The notes beneath the pieces are model-generated. The model was not told the origin of the DNA. It worked only from the letters and a program-made list of their open reading frames with translations, and did not search any database. A DNA stretch of 64,000 bases from an uncultured Pelagibacteraceae bacterium (lineage in GTDB: Bacteria > Pseudomonadota > Alphaproteobacteria > Pelagibacterales > Pelagibacteraceae). A program made the translations under genes and the position numbers. The stretch is from NCBI GenBank assembly GCA_902562875.1, contig CACEVB010000005.1, positions 46,932 to 110,931 on the forward strand, in the 5' to 3' direction. Below, piece by piece: positions 52,242 to 61,230 of this stretch (positions are counted from its first letter, which is position 1; each line of letters begins with the position of its first letter).

Positions 52242-53195
52242 ATGAAAAAAATACTTGTCACTAGAAAGTTATTAAGGTCAAATGAGGATAAACTAAAAGA
52301 TCTTTACGATGTTGGTCTTAATTTAAATGATGAATTATACTCTCAAGACAAATTAATTGAGCTTAGTCATGGATGTGACGGTATTTTATCTGCTTTAACA
52401 GATAAATTAGATAAAGAGACAATTAATAAACTCCCGGATAGTGTAAAAATTTTATCTAATTTTGCTGTAGGCTTTGGAAACATTGATGTCGAAGCTGCAA
52501 AAAAAAGAGACATCGTTGTAACAAATACCCCAGAAGTTTTAACTGATGCAACTGCTGAGATAGGGATATTGTTAATACTTGGAGCATGTAGAAGAGCATC
52601 AGAGGGAATAGAGGGAGCTAGAGCCTCTAATTGGAAATGGTCTGCAGACTATCTTATAGGAAAGCAACTAACTGGAGCTAGATTGGGAATATTGGGTATG
52701 GGTAGAATAGGTCAAAAGATAGCAAATATCGCAAGATCTTTAGGAATGATTATCCATTATCATAATAGATCAAAACTCAGCGATGATAAAGAAAAGGGAG
52801 CTATATATCATGATACTCTAGATAAATTATTATCAGTATCAGATGTTTTATCTGTATGTTGTCCCGCTTCCAAAGAGACAGTAAATTTAATTAATAAAGA
52901 TGCTATTGAAAAATTACCAAAAGGAGCGGTAGTAACTAATGTTGCTAGAGGAGATATTGTTGATGACGAAGCTTTAATTGATGCTTTGGACAGAAGAAAA
53001 GTCTATGCTGTAGGTTTAGATGTTTATAAAGGAGAACCAAATTTAAACCCTGGTTATATGAAACATAAGAGTGCTTTTATTCTACCTCATCTTGGGAGTG
53101 CAACTAAAGAAACAAGAACAGCCATGGCTAATCTTGCAATTGACAACCTCACAGAATTCTTTGATACAGGTGACTGTAAAAATAAAGTCAATTAG
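52242..53195 (+). CDS. D-2-hydroxyacid dehydrogenase, glyoxylate/hydroxypyruvate reductase-like
   Basis: A 317-residue NAD(P)-dependent reductase. Catalytic set: NFAVGFGNIDVEAAKKRDI, NTPEVLTDATAEIGILLILGA, nucleotide loop LGILGMGRIGQKIA followed by HYHNRSKL (Asn-Arg after strand 2 suggests NADPH), Arg in TNVARGDIVDDEAL, Glu in VYKGEPNLNP and His in LPHLGSATKETR. Typical of GyaR-like glyoxylate reductases. Likely interconverts 2-oxo and D-2-hydroxy acids for the flavoprotein upstream. Confidence 0.9.
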   Translation: MKKILVTRKLLRSNEDKLKDLYDVGLNLNDELYSQDKLIELSHGCDGILSALTDKLDKETINKLPDSVKILSNFAVGFGNIDVEAAKKRDIVVTNTPEVLTDATAEIGILLILGACRRASEGIEGARASNWKWSADYLIGKQLTGARLGILGMGRIGQKIANIARSLGMIIHYHNRSKLSDDKEKGAIYHDTLDKLLSVSDVLSVCCPASKETVNLINKDAIEKLPKGAVVTNVARGDIVDDEALIDALDRRKVYAVGLDVYKGEPNLNPGYMKHKSAFILPHLGSATKETRTAMANLAIDNLTEFFDTGDCKNKVN

Positions 53196-53229
53196 AAGTC
53201 TTTAATACTACCTTAAGTTGTAAATAAAT

Positions 53230-53308
53230 TATAATAAGTCTATTTAGCATAGGACTCTTCAAACCTTTTATGCTTTAATTGCATAGTTAATTAACTAATT
53301 AGGAGAGA
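53230..53308 (+). promoter_or_regulatory. Candidate -10 box and strong ribosome-binding site of dctP
   Basis: A perfect TATAAT lies at 53230-53235 without a convincing -35 at normal spacing. A 14-base palindrome TAGTTAATTAACTA (53284-53297) and AGGAGAG (53301-53307) precede the dctP ATG. The palindrome could be an operator; the purine block explains strong translation of the binding protein. Confidence 0.4.
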
Positions 53309-53311
53309 AGA

Positions 53312-54457
53312 ATGATTAAAACAAACAAACCTATGAAGGGCAAATCACCTTCAAGAAGAAAATTCTTCAAGACAGCAGCCGCCGCCGGAGTGGCAGCAGT
53401 TGCAATGCCATACGTAAATTTAGGTGCGGCTCAAACTTTGAAAATGCAAGCAGCATGGCCAAGTGGAGCTAACATATTTTTCGAAATGGCCGGTGACTAT
53501 TGTAAAATGGTTAGCGACATGTCTGGAGGATCACTAAAAATTGATCTACAACCTGTTGGAGCAGTTGTTAAGACTAGTGAAATTGGTCAGGCTGTTAGCT
53601 CAGGTGCCGTAGATATGGGTCACTGGGTTACTGCATATTGGTATGGAAAAAATCCAGCTGCATCTTTATTTGGAACTGGTCCATCTTATGGAATGTCATC
53701 TCAAGAAGTAATGGGATGGATGGAATATGGTGGAGGTAGAGCGTTATATGAAGAAACTATTAAAAAAGTAGGTTTCGATTATACTGGTGTGTTCCATATG
53801 CCAATGCCTGCACAACCGTTCGGATGGTTTAAAAAAAACGTAACCAAAGTATCTGATGTTAAAGGTATGAAGTATAGAACAGTAGGTTTAGCTACGAACG
53901 TTCTTACTGCAATGGGAATGGTCGTTAGACAGTTACCAGGTGGTGAAATTCAACCAGCAATGAAAACTGGATTGATTGAAGCAGCTGAGTTTAACAACCC
54001 AACCTCAGACTCTCAGTTTGGTATGCAAGATGTTTCTAAGCATTATCATTTAGGAAGCTTCCACCAATCACAGGAGATGTTTGAAATACCAATTAATAAT
54101 AAATCTTTCAACAGTTTGTCACCAGCGAATAAAGCGATATTAAAAAACGCTGCTTACGCTGCTAATACAGATAACTATTTCAAAGCATTAGTTAGATATT
54201 CAGCAGATTTATCTAAATTAATGAATGAACATAAAGTTAACGTATACCAAACGTCTGATGAAATTTTAGCTCAACAACTTAAAGGTTGGGATAAAGTTAT
54301 CGGTGATTTCACGAAGAAAGATGCTTTCTTCAAAAAAGTCGTCGATTCTCAAAAAGCATACGCTAAGAGAGTAATGAAGTACTTGCTGATGAATCAGCCT
54401 AATTACAAGCTAGCATATGAAAATGAGTTTGGACCAATTGGTAAAGTTAAAATATAA
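53312..54457 (+). CDS. dctP: TRAP transporter substrate-binding protein, TakP-like
   Basis: A 381-residue periplasmic binding protein. It carries a twin-arginine signal (SRRKFFKTAAAAG, Arg15-Arg16) with cleavage near residue 40, then QAAWPSGANIFFEMA, a VDMGHWVTAYWYGKNPA block and KGMKYRTVGLATNVL with the carboxylate-binding Arg. The pattern recalls TakP-type proteins that bind 2-oxo acids or lactate, some through calcium. With hydroxyacid oxidases directly upstream, a 2-hydroxy or 2-oxo monocarboxylate is the likely ligand. Tat export suggests folding or metal loading before export. Confidence 0.9.
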   Translation: MIKTNKPMKGKSPSRRKFFKTAAAAGVAAVAMPYVNLGAAQTLKMQAAWPSGANIFFEMAGDYCKMVSDMSGGSLKIDLQPVGAVVKTSEIGQAVSSGAVDMGHWVTAYWYGKNPAASLFGTGPSYGMSSQEVMGWMEYGGGRALYEETIKKVGFDYTGVFHMPMPAQPFGWFKKNVTKVSDVKGMKYRTVGLATNVLTAMGMVVRQLPGGEIQPAMKTGLIEAAEFNNPTSDSQFGMQDVSKHYHLGSFHQSQEMFEIPINNKSFNSLSPANKAILKNAAYAANTDNYFKALVRYSADLSKLMNEHKVNVYQTSDEILAQQLKGWDKVIGDFTKKDAFFKKVVDSQKAYAKRVMKYLLMNQPNYKLAYENEFGPIGKVKI

Positions 54458-54477
54458 ACTTTAACTAAAGTAAATTT

Positions 54478-54505
54478 AAAGGGGGCTAAAAGCCCCCTTT
54501 TTTTT
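54478..54505 (+). terminator. Strong Rho-independent terminator between dctP and dctQ
   Basis: AAAGGGGGCT and AGCCCCCTTT form a ten-base perfect stem with a three-base loop, followed directly by eight T residues in all. This is the strongest terminator in the window. It lies 20 bases after the dctP stop and 39 before dctQ, so most transcripts should end here. Confidence 0.92.
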
Positions 54506-54543
54506 GTTTGCTAAACTAACTGTATTTATCATAAAGTAAAATA

Positions 54544-55131
54544 ATGAGATCTTTCATAAAATTTGCAGATACCCTTAGTGCTTCAATGGGAAAAGCTTTC
54601 TCTTGGTGCATTGTAATCTTAATGGGAGGCACATGTTATGAAGTAATTATGGCATATGCTTTTAATAGTCCTACATTATGGAACTTTGATTTTAGTTTAC
54701 AGATGTATGGAGCTATTTTTATGATGGCAGGAGCATATACCTTGTCTACCGAAGCACATGTAAGAGGAGATGTCATTTACAGACTATTCCCAACAAGAGT
54801 TCAAGGTTGGATCGATTTAGTTTTATATTTTATTTTTTTCTTTCCAGGTATTTTAGCTTTAGTATTTTATGGATATGAATACGCAGCACTCGCTTGGAAA
54901 ATAAAAGAAACTAGCTGGAATAGTCCGGCACAAATACAAATTTATATGGCAAAGTCTATAATACCCTTATCTGGACTCTTATTAGCAATTCAGGGTATTA
55001 GTGAAGTGTTTAGAGCAATTATATGTATTAAAACAGGTCACTGGCCAGAAAGACTGTCAGCAGACGCTGAAGAAACAGAAAAAGTATTGATGAGAACTTC
55101 ACAAAAGGATGACAAAGCCGATGTTATTTGA
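54544..55131 (+). CDS. dctQ: TRAP transporter small permease subunit
   Basis: A 195-residue membrane protein with four helices: SWCIVILMGGTCYEVIMAYAF, LQMYGAIFMMAGAYTL, a VLYFIFFFPGILALVFYG helix and a C-terminal one (SIIPLSGLLLAIQGISEVFRAI), with the conserved TEAHVRGDVIYR between helices. DctQ is essential for the assembly of TRAP transporters of the mannitol/chloroaromatic-type. Its end overlaps dctM. Confidence 0.92.
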   Translation: MRSFIKFADTLSASMGKAFSWCIVILMGGTCYEVIMAYAFNSPTLWNFDFSLQMYGAIFMMAGAYTLSTEAHVRGDVIYRLFPTRVQGWIDLVLYFIFFFPGILALVFYGYEYAALAWKIKETSWNSPAQIQIYMAKSIIPLSGLLLAIQGISEVFRAIICIKTGHWPERLSADAEETEKVLMRTSQKDDKADVI

Positions 55132-56482
55132 ACTTTCAAATCCTGAGATAGCAATTTTAATGATGAGTTTATTTCTTTTTGCTGTTTTATTAGGTTTCCC
55201 AATCGCATTCACTTTATTAGCGATGGGAGTTGGATTTGGTTATTATGCTTACTTTGATCCAAGTAGGATGGATCATTTACTCGATAATCGAATATTTTCT
55301 TTATTAGTTCAAAATACCTATACGATAATGGATAATACCGTTTTAACTGCAGTCCCCTTGTTTCTTTTTATGGGCTATTTAGTAGAAAGAGCAGGAATTG
55401 TAGCAAAATTATTTTTTGCGATTAGATTAGCATCTCATCGACTGCCAGCATCAATGGCTGTTGCAGCACTTGTAACTTGTGCACTATTTTCAACAGCAAC
55501 AGGAATTATCGGTGCTGTTGTAACTTTAATGGGACTTCTAGCTTGGCCGGCAATGATAAGAGCTGGATATGATAAAAAATTTGCATCAGGTGTAATTTGC
55601 TCTGGAGGTTGCTTAGGAATACTAATCCCACCAAGTATTATGTTAATTGTTTATGCTGTTATAGCTCAGCTTTCGCCCTTAAGACTTTTTGCAGCTGCGA
55701 TATTTCCAGGTCTGATGTTAGCTGGATTATATATTCTTTATGTAATAATAAGAGCATATTTCAATCCATCTCTAGCACCTAAACCAGCAGCAGAGGAAAT
55801 ACCGCCAAGATCCGAGATATTAAAAGAGGTATTAGTATCTTTTGTTCCATTATTTTCTTTGATAATTTTAGTACTTGGTACAATTTTAGCAGGACTTGCC
55901 ACTCCAGCCGAGGCCGCAGCAGTCGGTGCTTTTGGAGCTTTAGTGCTTTCGTATTTCTATAAATCTTTAAAATGGAAAAACTTTAAAGAGTCGGTATTTC
56001 TTACAGCAAAAACAAGTGCAATGATTATGTGGTTGTTTGTGGGTTCATGGACCTTCGCTTCCGTATTTTCATACCTTGGAGGACATGAAGTTTTTGAAAC
56101 GTTCTTCAAATCAATGGATATTCAACCATGGCAATTTCTGGTAATTACCCAAATAATAATATTTTTACTGGGATGGCCCCTTGAGTGGACAGAAATTTTA
56201 ATTATTTTTGTTCCAATATTCTTACCTCTCGTTGAGTTTTTTGGAGTAAACCCCTATTTTTTTGCAATGCTAATAGCTTTAAATTTACAAACTTCTTTTT
56301 TAACACCACCTATGGCAATGTCAGCCTACTATTTGAAAGGAGTCCAAAGTAGGAATGTAGAACTAATGCAAATATTTAGAGGTATCATGCCTTTTTTAGG
56401 CATTGTGATTTTAGCTATGGTCTTAATGTATATATTCCCAGGTATTGCACTATGGTTACCAGATACTTTATTTGCTGATTAA
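55121..56482 (+). CDS. dctM: TRAP transporter large permease subunit
   Basis: A 453-residue protein with about twelve helices that catalyses sodium-driven transport. Family blocks include GFPIAFTLLAMG, VPLFLFMGYLVERAGI, CSGGCLGILIPPSIMLIVYA, GLATPAEAAAVGAFGAL and LQTSFLTPPMAMSAYYLKG. I place the start at the ATG 55121 because AAAGGA lies 12 bases ahead of it; the in-frame ATG at 55109 has no site. Overlaps dctQ by 11 bases. Followed by an amidase after seven bases. Confidence 0.94.
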   Translation: MLFELSNPEIAILMMSLFLFAVLLGFPIAFTLLAMGVGFGYYAYFDPSRMDHLLDNRIFSLLVQNTYTIMDNTVLTAVPLFLFMGYLVERAGIVAKLFFAIRLASHRLPASMAVAALVTCALFSTATGIIGAVVTLMGLLAWPAMIRAGYDKKFASGVICSGGCLGILIPPSIMLIVYAVIAQLSPLRLFAAAIFPGLMLAGLYILYVIIRAYFNPSLAPKPAAEEIPPRSEILKEVLVSFVPLFSLIILVLGTILAGLATPAEAAAVGAFGALVLSYFYKSLKWKNFKESVFLTAKTSAMIMWLFVGSWTFASVFSYLGGHEVFETFFKSMDIQPWQFLVITQIIIFLLGWPLEWTEILIIFVPIFLPLVEFFGVNPYFFAMLIALNLQTSFLTPPMAMSAYYLKGVQSRNVELMQIFRGIMPFLGIVILAMVLMYIFPGIALWLPDTLFAD

Positions 56483-56489
56483 AATTTAA

Positions 56490-57827
56490 ATGTCAAATCT
56501 TTTTTCATTACCTGTTCATCAGTTAGCTGAAAAAATAAGAAAATCTGAATTGACATCTACAGAGCTATGTAAGAATTATATCAATCAAATTAATAAATTT
56601 GAAAAGGATGTTAAAGCCTGGGTTCACTTTGATGAAAAACTTCTTCTAGAAAAAGCGGATGAGGCTGACAAACATCGTAAATCTGGTAAGCCAATGGGTC
56701 CGTTACATGGAATTCCAGTAGCATTAAAAGATATTATAGGTACTTATGATATGCCTACTGAATGTGGAACTGTTTTACGAAAAGGTAAGACACAATCTCA
56801 AAATGCAGAAATTGTTGATATATTGAAATCAGCTGGAGCTATTATAATGGGGAAAACTGCAACATCTGAATTGGCATTTCTTGCCCCACCTGCTACTAGA
56901 AATCCTCACGATTACTCTAGAACTCCAGGCGGCTCATCTAGTGGATCTGCGGCAGTTATAGCAACGCATATGGCACCGTTGTCAATCGGATCCCAAACTG
57001 GAGGTTCAGTAATAAGGCCAGCCTCTTATTGTGGTGTTGTTGGTTACAAACCTAGTTATGGATTAATTTCCAGAAATGGAGTTTTAAGAACCTCATATAA
57101 TTTAGATCATGTTGGAGTTTTTGGCAAAACAGTGGAAGATGTTGCTCTTCTTGCAAAAATTCTAATAAAAAAAGATCAATATGACGAAGCAACTATACAT
57201 TATTCATCCGAATTTATGTTAGAAGAATGTATAAAAGGACCACTTTTTGAACCAAAATTTATTTTTTACAAAACAGATAGTTGGAAAAAAATTGATAAAA
57301 AATCAAGGGATTCATTTGAATATTTTATAAAATCTTTTAAAAAAAATATAGAAGTTTTTGATACTCCCTCCTATTTTAAAGATATTGATAAATTCCATAG
57401 AGTTATTCATGAATGCGATTTAGCAAATAATTTTCAAATGTATTATAAAAAATCAAAAAACAAATTGTCTAAAGAAATGCAAACAGCAATATTTAAAGGT
57501 ATGAAACATACGGCAAAAGAATATTTAGATGCAGTAGATTTCATGAAAAGAAGCTATGAGTCTTATAAAGAGGTTTTCGAGGATTACCATGGTGTACTAT
57601 GTCCTTGTAGTACTGGGGTTGCGGATAAGGGATTAAAAAGTACAGGCAGTGCCGATTTTAATAGAGTATGGTCTTATATGCACACACCAGCTATATCTCT
57701 ACCTTTACTTCAAGGGGAAAATAATTTACCTTTAGGAGTTCAATTAATCGGCGACAAGTATGATGATCACAGGTTTCTTGGAGTTGCTAGATGGTTAGAA
57801 CAAAAAAGTAAGGATTACAATGAATAA
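56490..57827 (+). CDS. Amidase signature family hydrolase
   Basis: A 445-residue amidase with the Ser-cisSer-Lys triad: Lys80 in HGIPVALKDI, Ser149 in PGGSSSGSAA and nucleophile Ser173 in QTGGSVIRPAS. Cytoplasmic, without signal peptide. Substrate unknown; it might release a carboxylate or ammonium from an amide taken up by the TRAP system, since it directly follows dctM. GatA is unlikely because no gatB or gatC is near and the C-terminal half differs. Confidence 0.9.
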   Translation: MSNLFSLPVHQLAEKIRKSELTSTELCKNYINQINKFEKDVKAWVHFDEKLLLEKADEADKHRKSGKPMGPLHGIPVALKDIIGTYDMPTECGTVLRKGKTQSQNAEIVDILKSAGAIIMGKTATSELAFLAPPATRNPHDYSRTPGGSSSGSAAVIATHMAPLSIGSQTGGSVIRPASYCGVVGYKPSYGLISRNGVLRTSYNLDHVGVFGKTVEDVALLAKILIKKDQYDEATIHYSSEFMLEECIKGPLFEPKFIFYKTDSWKKIDKKSRDSFEYFIKSFKKNIEVFDTPSYFKDIDKFHRVIHECDLANNFQMYYKKSKNKLSKEMQTAIFKGMKHTAKEYLDAVDFMKRSYESYKEVFEDYHGVLCPCSTGVADKGLKSTGSADFNRVWSYMHTPAISLPLLQGENNLPLGVQLIGDKYDDHRFLGVARWLEQKSKDYNE

Positions 57828-57996
57828 AATTACAACACTTGTGGGTTTATCTCTCGCAATATTTTTTTTAATAGGTTTAGCCACAACTCTTACTAGGTCA
57901 ATGATGATCTCTTTTTTTGATGTGTTACCAGTATATATTTTAATGGGTATAGCCATTATTATGATGGTTTACGAAGCTTTTTTTGATAAAAAATAA
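57820..57996 (+). CDS. 58-residue two-helix membrane protein
   Basis: A short ORF overlapping the amidase stop by eight bases. It has two hydrophobic helices, residues 6-22 (TLVGLSLAIFFLIGLAT) and 36-52 (LPVYILMGIAIIMMVYE), joined by TRSMMISFFDV, and ends in DKK. The length, topology and tight coupling to the amidase suggest a real gene. Unknown family. Confidence 0.6.
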   Translation: MNKITTLVGLSLAIFFLIGLATTLTRSMMISFFDVLPVYILMGIAIIMMVYEAFFDKK

Positions 57997-58008
57997 ATCA
58001 GACATAAA

Positions 58009-58917
58009 TTGAAAAACAATAGTTCAATTTTAATACCTTACTTATTGTTATTTATTCAACCTGTATTTATGGCAAGTAATTTAATTGTAGCTAGAGGTGG
58101 AGTAGAATTTGTACCACCTATTTCTCTTGCCTTTTGGAGATGGACAATTGTTTTTGTAATCTTATTTTTTTTTAATTACAAAACATTAATAAAAAAAAAA
58201 AAAATTATCAAAAAAGAATTTAAAAAGTTTTTCTTTTTAGGATCCATGGGTTGTGGTGTATGTGGAGCATTTCCTTTTCTTGCTGGTCAAACAACGACTA
58301 TTATAAATATGGGAATAATATATACCTCATCCCCAATATTTATAATTTTAATTTCTTATTTTTTTTTTAAAGATAAGTTTAATATTCTAAAGTTTATCGG
58401 TTTAATTTTGTGTTTAACTGGAGTTTTGTTAATAATAATTAAAGCAGATATAAATTTGCTTTTATCTTTAAAATTTACCAAAGGTGATTTGTGGATGTTA
58501 GGAGCTGCGATAGGTTGGGCTTTGTATTCAGTTTATCTTTTTTATTGGAGTTCAAAATTATCCGTCTTTGAACGTTTCACAGTTATATCTTTATGTGGAG
58601 CATTGAGTTTGCTACCTTTCTACATTTTTGAGGAGATTTTAATACAACCAACGATTTTTAATAATTATTTTTATATGTGGACTTTCTTTGCTGCAATCTC
58701 TCCAGGGATAATAGCTTTTAGTCTTTATACGTATACACAAAAATATCTAGGTGCCACGACTACTGGTTTCACACTATATTTATTTACAGTTTATGGTGCT
58801 TTCTACGGTATTATTTTATTTAATGAAACATTAGAAGCTTATCATTATTTATCAACTTTAATGGTATTTTTGGGAATATATCTAGTAAAAAAAAAAATAA
58901 AAAATGAAAAAATATAA
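58009..58917 (+). CDS. DMT superfamily (EamA) transporter
   Basis: A 302-residue protein with ten helices arranged as two EamA repeats: QPVFMASNLIVARGGVEFVPPISLAFWRW in the first and WMLGAAIGWALYSVYLFYW in the second, then ISPGIIAFSLYTYTQKYLGATTTGF and a C-terminal FNETLEAYHYLSTLMVFLGIYL. It begins with TTG at 58009, needed to keep the first helix; the first ATG (58069) would truncate it. Substrate unknown; family exports amino acids or metabolites. Confidence 0.9.
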   Translation: MKNNSSILIPYLLLFIQPVFMASNLIVARGGVEFVPPISLAFWRWTIVFVILFFFNYKTLIKKKKIIKKEFKKFFFLGSMGCGVCGAFPFLAGQTTTIINMGIIYTSSPIFIILISYFFFKDKFNILKFIGLILCLTGVLLIIIKADINLLLSLKFTKGDLWMLGAAIGWALYSVYLFYWSSKLSVFERFTVISLCGALSLLPFYIFEEILIQPTIFNNYFYMWTFFAAISPGIIAFSLYTYTQKYLGATTTGFTLYLFTVYGAFYGIILFNETLEAYHYLSTLMVFLGIYLVKKKIKNEKI

Positions 58918-59713
58918 AATGAACTTATCAAATGTTTTAATTATCTTATTTATTGCGTATTTGATTGTAGTAATGTTTATATACTTCTACCAAAGAAAGT
59001 TATTATACCACCCTTCAGAAAATAATTATTTAGATGAAACAAATCTAAATCACAAGATTGAAAAAATTTATGTACAGTCTGACACTGAATTAATTTCATG
59101 GTATTATAATAACAATAAAAGTTATAAAACTATTTTGTTTTTTCATGGTAACGCAGGAAGATTAGATAATAGAGTTTACAAATTAAATGAATTAGCAAAA
59201 TTAAATATTAATTATCTTATAGTCGCTTATCGCGGTTTTAGTGGCAACCAAGGCAAACCAAGTGAAGAGGGAATGTATAAAGATTCTGATGCTGCAAAAA
59301 AATGGTTAAATAAAAATGGAGTAGAAGATAAAAATATTATTTTATATGGAGAGTCCCTCGGTACCGCAGTAGCCGTAGATTTAGCATCAAAACATAATTT
59401 TGCTGGTATAATTTTGGAGTCCCCCTTTACATCAATGGTAAAACTTGCAAAAAAATATTATCCTTATTTACCGGTTAAAATTCTTTTAAAAGACAAATAT
59501 GAGTCGGAAAACAAACTGAATAAGATCAATATACCAATTCTTATAATGCATGGACATAAAGATACGATTGTACCTTTTGAAATGGGTAAAGAAATGTTTA
59601 ATAAATCTAATAACCCAAAATTTAAATATTTTAATGAAGTAGATGACCATATGATGGATTATAACTCTGAACTAATTTCCAGTGTAAAATATTTTATTGA
59701 AGGTTTAAATTAG
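58904..59713 (+). CDS. Membrane-anchored alpha/beta hydrolase (BEM46-like)
   Basis: A 269-residue hydrolase with an N-terminal anchor helix (VLIILFIAYLIVVMFIYFY). Core: LFFHGNAGRLDNRV (oxyanion), VAYRGFSGNQGKPSEEG, nucleophile Ser in YGESLGTAVA, Asp in HGHKDTIVP and His in VDDHMMDY. Substrate unknown. Starts 14 bases inside the transporter gene; an ATG just after that stop (58919) is an alternative start. Confidence 0.9.
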   Translation: MKKYKMNLSNVLIILFIAYLIVVMFIYFYQRKLLYHPSENNYLDETNLNHKIEKIYVQSDTELISWYYNNNKSYKTILFFHGNAGRLDNRVYKLNELAKLNINYLIVAYRGFSGNQGKPSEEGMYKDSDAAKKWLNKNGVEDKNIILYGESLGTAVAVDLASKHNFAGIILESPFTSMVKLAKKYYPYLPVKILLKDKYESENKLNKINIPILIMHGHKDTIVPFEMGKEMFNKSNNPKFKYFNEVDDHMMDYNSELISSVKYFIEGLN

Positions 59714-59762
59714 GCCACAATCTAGTCAAATAAGAAACTAACTTTTATTAAATATTTGTATA

Positions 59763-60320
59763 ATGAAATATTTATTAATAACCATTTTTATTTTCATAAA
59801 TATTAATTTATCAGCAGAGATATCCCATGAAAATTTCGAAAAATTATTTAATATAGGAACAATGAAATCTCATAATAATGAATTTACATTATATTTTAAA
59901 TCAAGAAAAAAATCTGTTTTAGCTAGAGGTGAAAGAGGAAATTACATAAAAGATTATCCTCAAGACCTTTATATTTACACACATAGAACAAAAAGTGATT
60001 TACCACTCATTTCTTATGAATGGTTCCCCAAAGAAGCAAAAAAAATGACTAATTTTAATACTTACCCTGTATTCCCTGAGGATTTTGCATACTATTTATT
60101 ACAAGACAATAATACACTTGTAATGATAAATGCGAAAAAGCAATTTAAGAAAAACTTTGAATTTAATATTAGGGAAAGAAAATTAATTCTTCGTGAAGAT
60201 AAAAATGAAATAGACTTTATAATTTCAACTTTTGCAAAAAACTGCGGCTATAAAAATATTAATGAAAATTATAATTGTTATTATTATAAACCATTAGTCT
60301 CAACTTATCTGTTTAACTAG
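59763..60320 (+). CDS. Exported protein of unknown function
   Basis: A 185-residue protein with a signal peptide (residues 1-18, ending LSA). The mature part is mostly beta (NEFTLYFKSRKKSVLARGERG, LYIYTHRTKSDLPLISYEW) with two Cys near the C-terminus that may pair. I do not recognise the family. Stands alone 49 bases behind the hydrolase gene and overlaps the convergent ftsY by eight bases. Confidence 0.7.
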   Translation: MKYLLITIFIFININLSAEISHENFEKLFNIGTMKSHNNEFTLYFKSRKKSVLARGERGNYIKDYPQDLYIYTHRTKSDLPLISYEWFPKEAKKMTNFNTYPVFPEDFAYYLLQDNNTLVMINAKKQFKKNFEFNIRERKLILREDKNEIDFIISTFAKNCGYKNINENYNCYYYKPLVSTYLFN

Positions 60321-61230
60321 CTCCTAAAAAAGCATCAGCAAATTTACTTGAATCAAAAATTTGCAAATCATCTATTTTTTCTCCTAGTCCAAGCGCAATT
60401 ATTGGTAATTTAAATTTTTGAGCTATTGCGATTAAAATACCTCCTTTTGCTGTACCATCTAGTTTTGTCATTATTATTCCAGTTATTGGGATTATTTTAT
60501 TAAACTCATCAACTTGATTAATTATATTCTGACCTGAGGTTGCGTCTAAAACTAATATTACCTCATGAGGAGAATCTGAAATAATTTTTTTTGTTACATT
60601 TGCAATTTTTTTATATTCTTCCATTAAATTTTTTTTATTTTGAAGTCTTCCAGCTGTATCTAGTAGTGTTTTATTAACATTTTTTGATTTAGCTTGCTCA
60701 GCAGCTTTGTACGCAACTGAGGCAGGATCGGAACCAGTAGAGGATTTAATAATTTCTACACCAATTCTTTTTGACCATTCCTCAAGCTGCTCTATAGCAG
60801 CTGCCCTGAATGTATCACATGCAGCAAAAGCCACCTTATTATCATTATCCTTAAATATTTTACCAATTTTTCCAATTGTTGTTGTTTTTCCTGCACCATT
60901 CACACCTGAGATTAAAATTATATCATTTAAATTTGATCTATTAAAAAAATTCTTCTTCTCTAACGGAAGCATCAAATTTATTATAAACTCTTTTAATATA
61001 TTATTTATCTCAACAATTGGATCTAAATTGGGATCAATTTTTCTCTCTGATATAATTGTTTTAATCTCAGCAGATGCCTCAACTCCAACATCTGAGCTAA
61101 TTAAAAATTCCTCTATTTCATCGAGTTTTTTATCATCGATTTCTTTTTTAACAATAATTTCTCTAAACCCTTCGGAGATTTTATTAGCACTCTTTTTAAA
61201 ACCTAATTTAAACTTTTCAAATATTCCCAT
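60313..61230 (-). CDS. ftsY: Signal recognition particle receptor FtsY
   Basis: A 305-residue SRP GTPase. The N domain begins directly (FEKFKLGFKKSANKISEGF) without the long acidic A domain of E. coli, as in many alphaproteobacteria. G elements: GVNGAGKTTTIGKIG, DTFRAAAIEQLEEW, LLDTAGRLQNKKNL, TKLDGTAKGG and closing GLGEKIDDLQIFD. It docks SRP-ribosome complexes at the membrane; its partner ffh is divergent on the other side of dapF. Shares one base with dapF. Confidence 0.97.
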   Translation of the reverse strand: MGIFEKFKLGFKKSANKISEGFREIIVKKEIDDKKLDEIEEFLISSDVGVEASAEIKTIISERKIDPNLDPIVEINNILKEFIINLMLPLEKKNFFNRSNLNDIILISGVNGAGKTTTIGKIGKIFKDNDNKVAFAACDTFRAAAIEQLEEWSKRIGVEIIKSSTGSDPASVAYKAAEQAKSKNVNKTLLDTAGRLQNKKNLMEEYKKIANVTKKIISDSPHEVILVLDATSGQNIINQVDEFNKIIPITGIIMTKLDGTAKGGILIAIAQKFKLPIIALGLGEKIDDLQIFDSSKFADAFLGAS

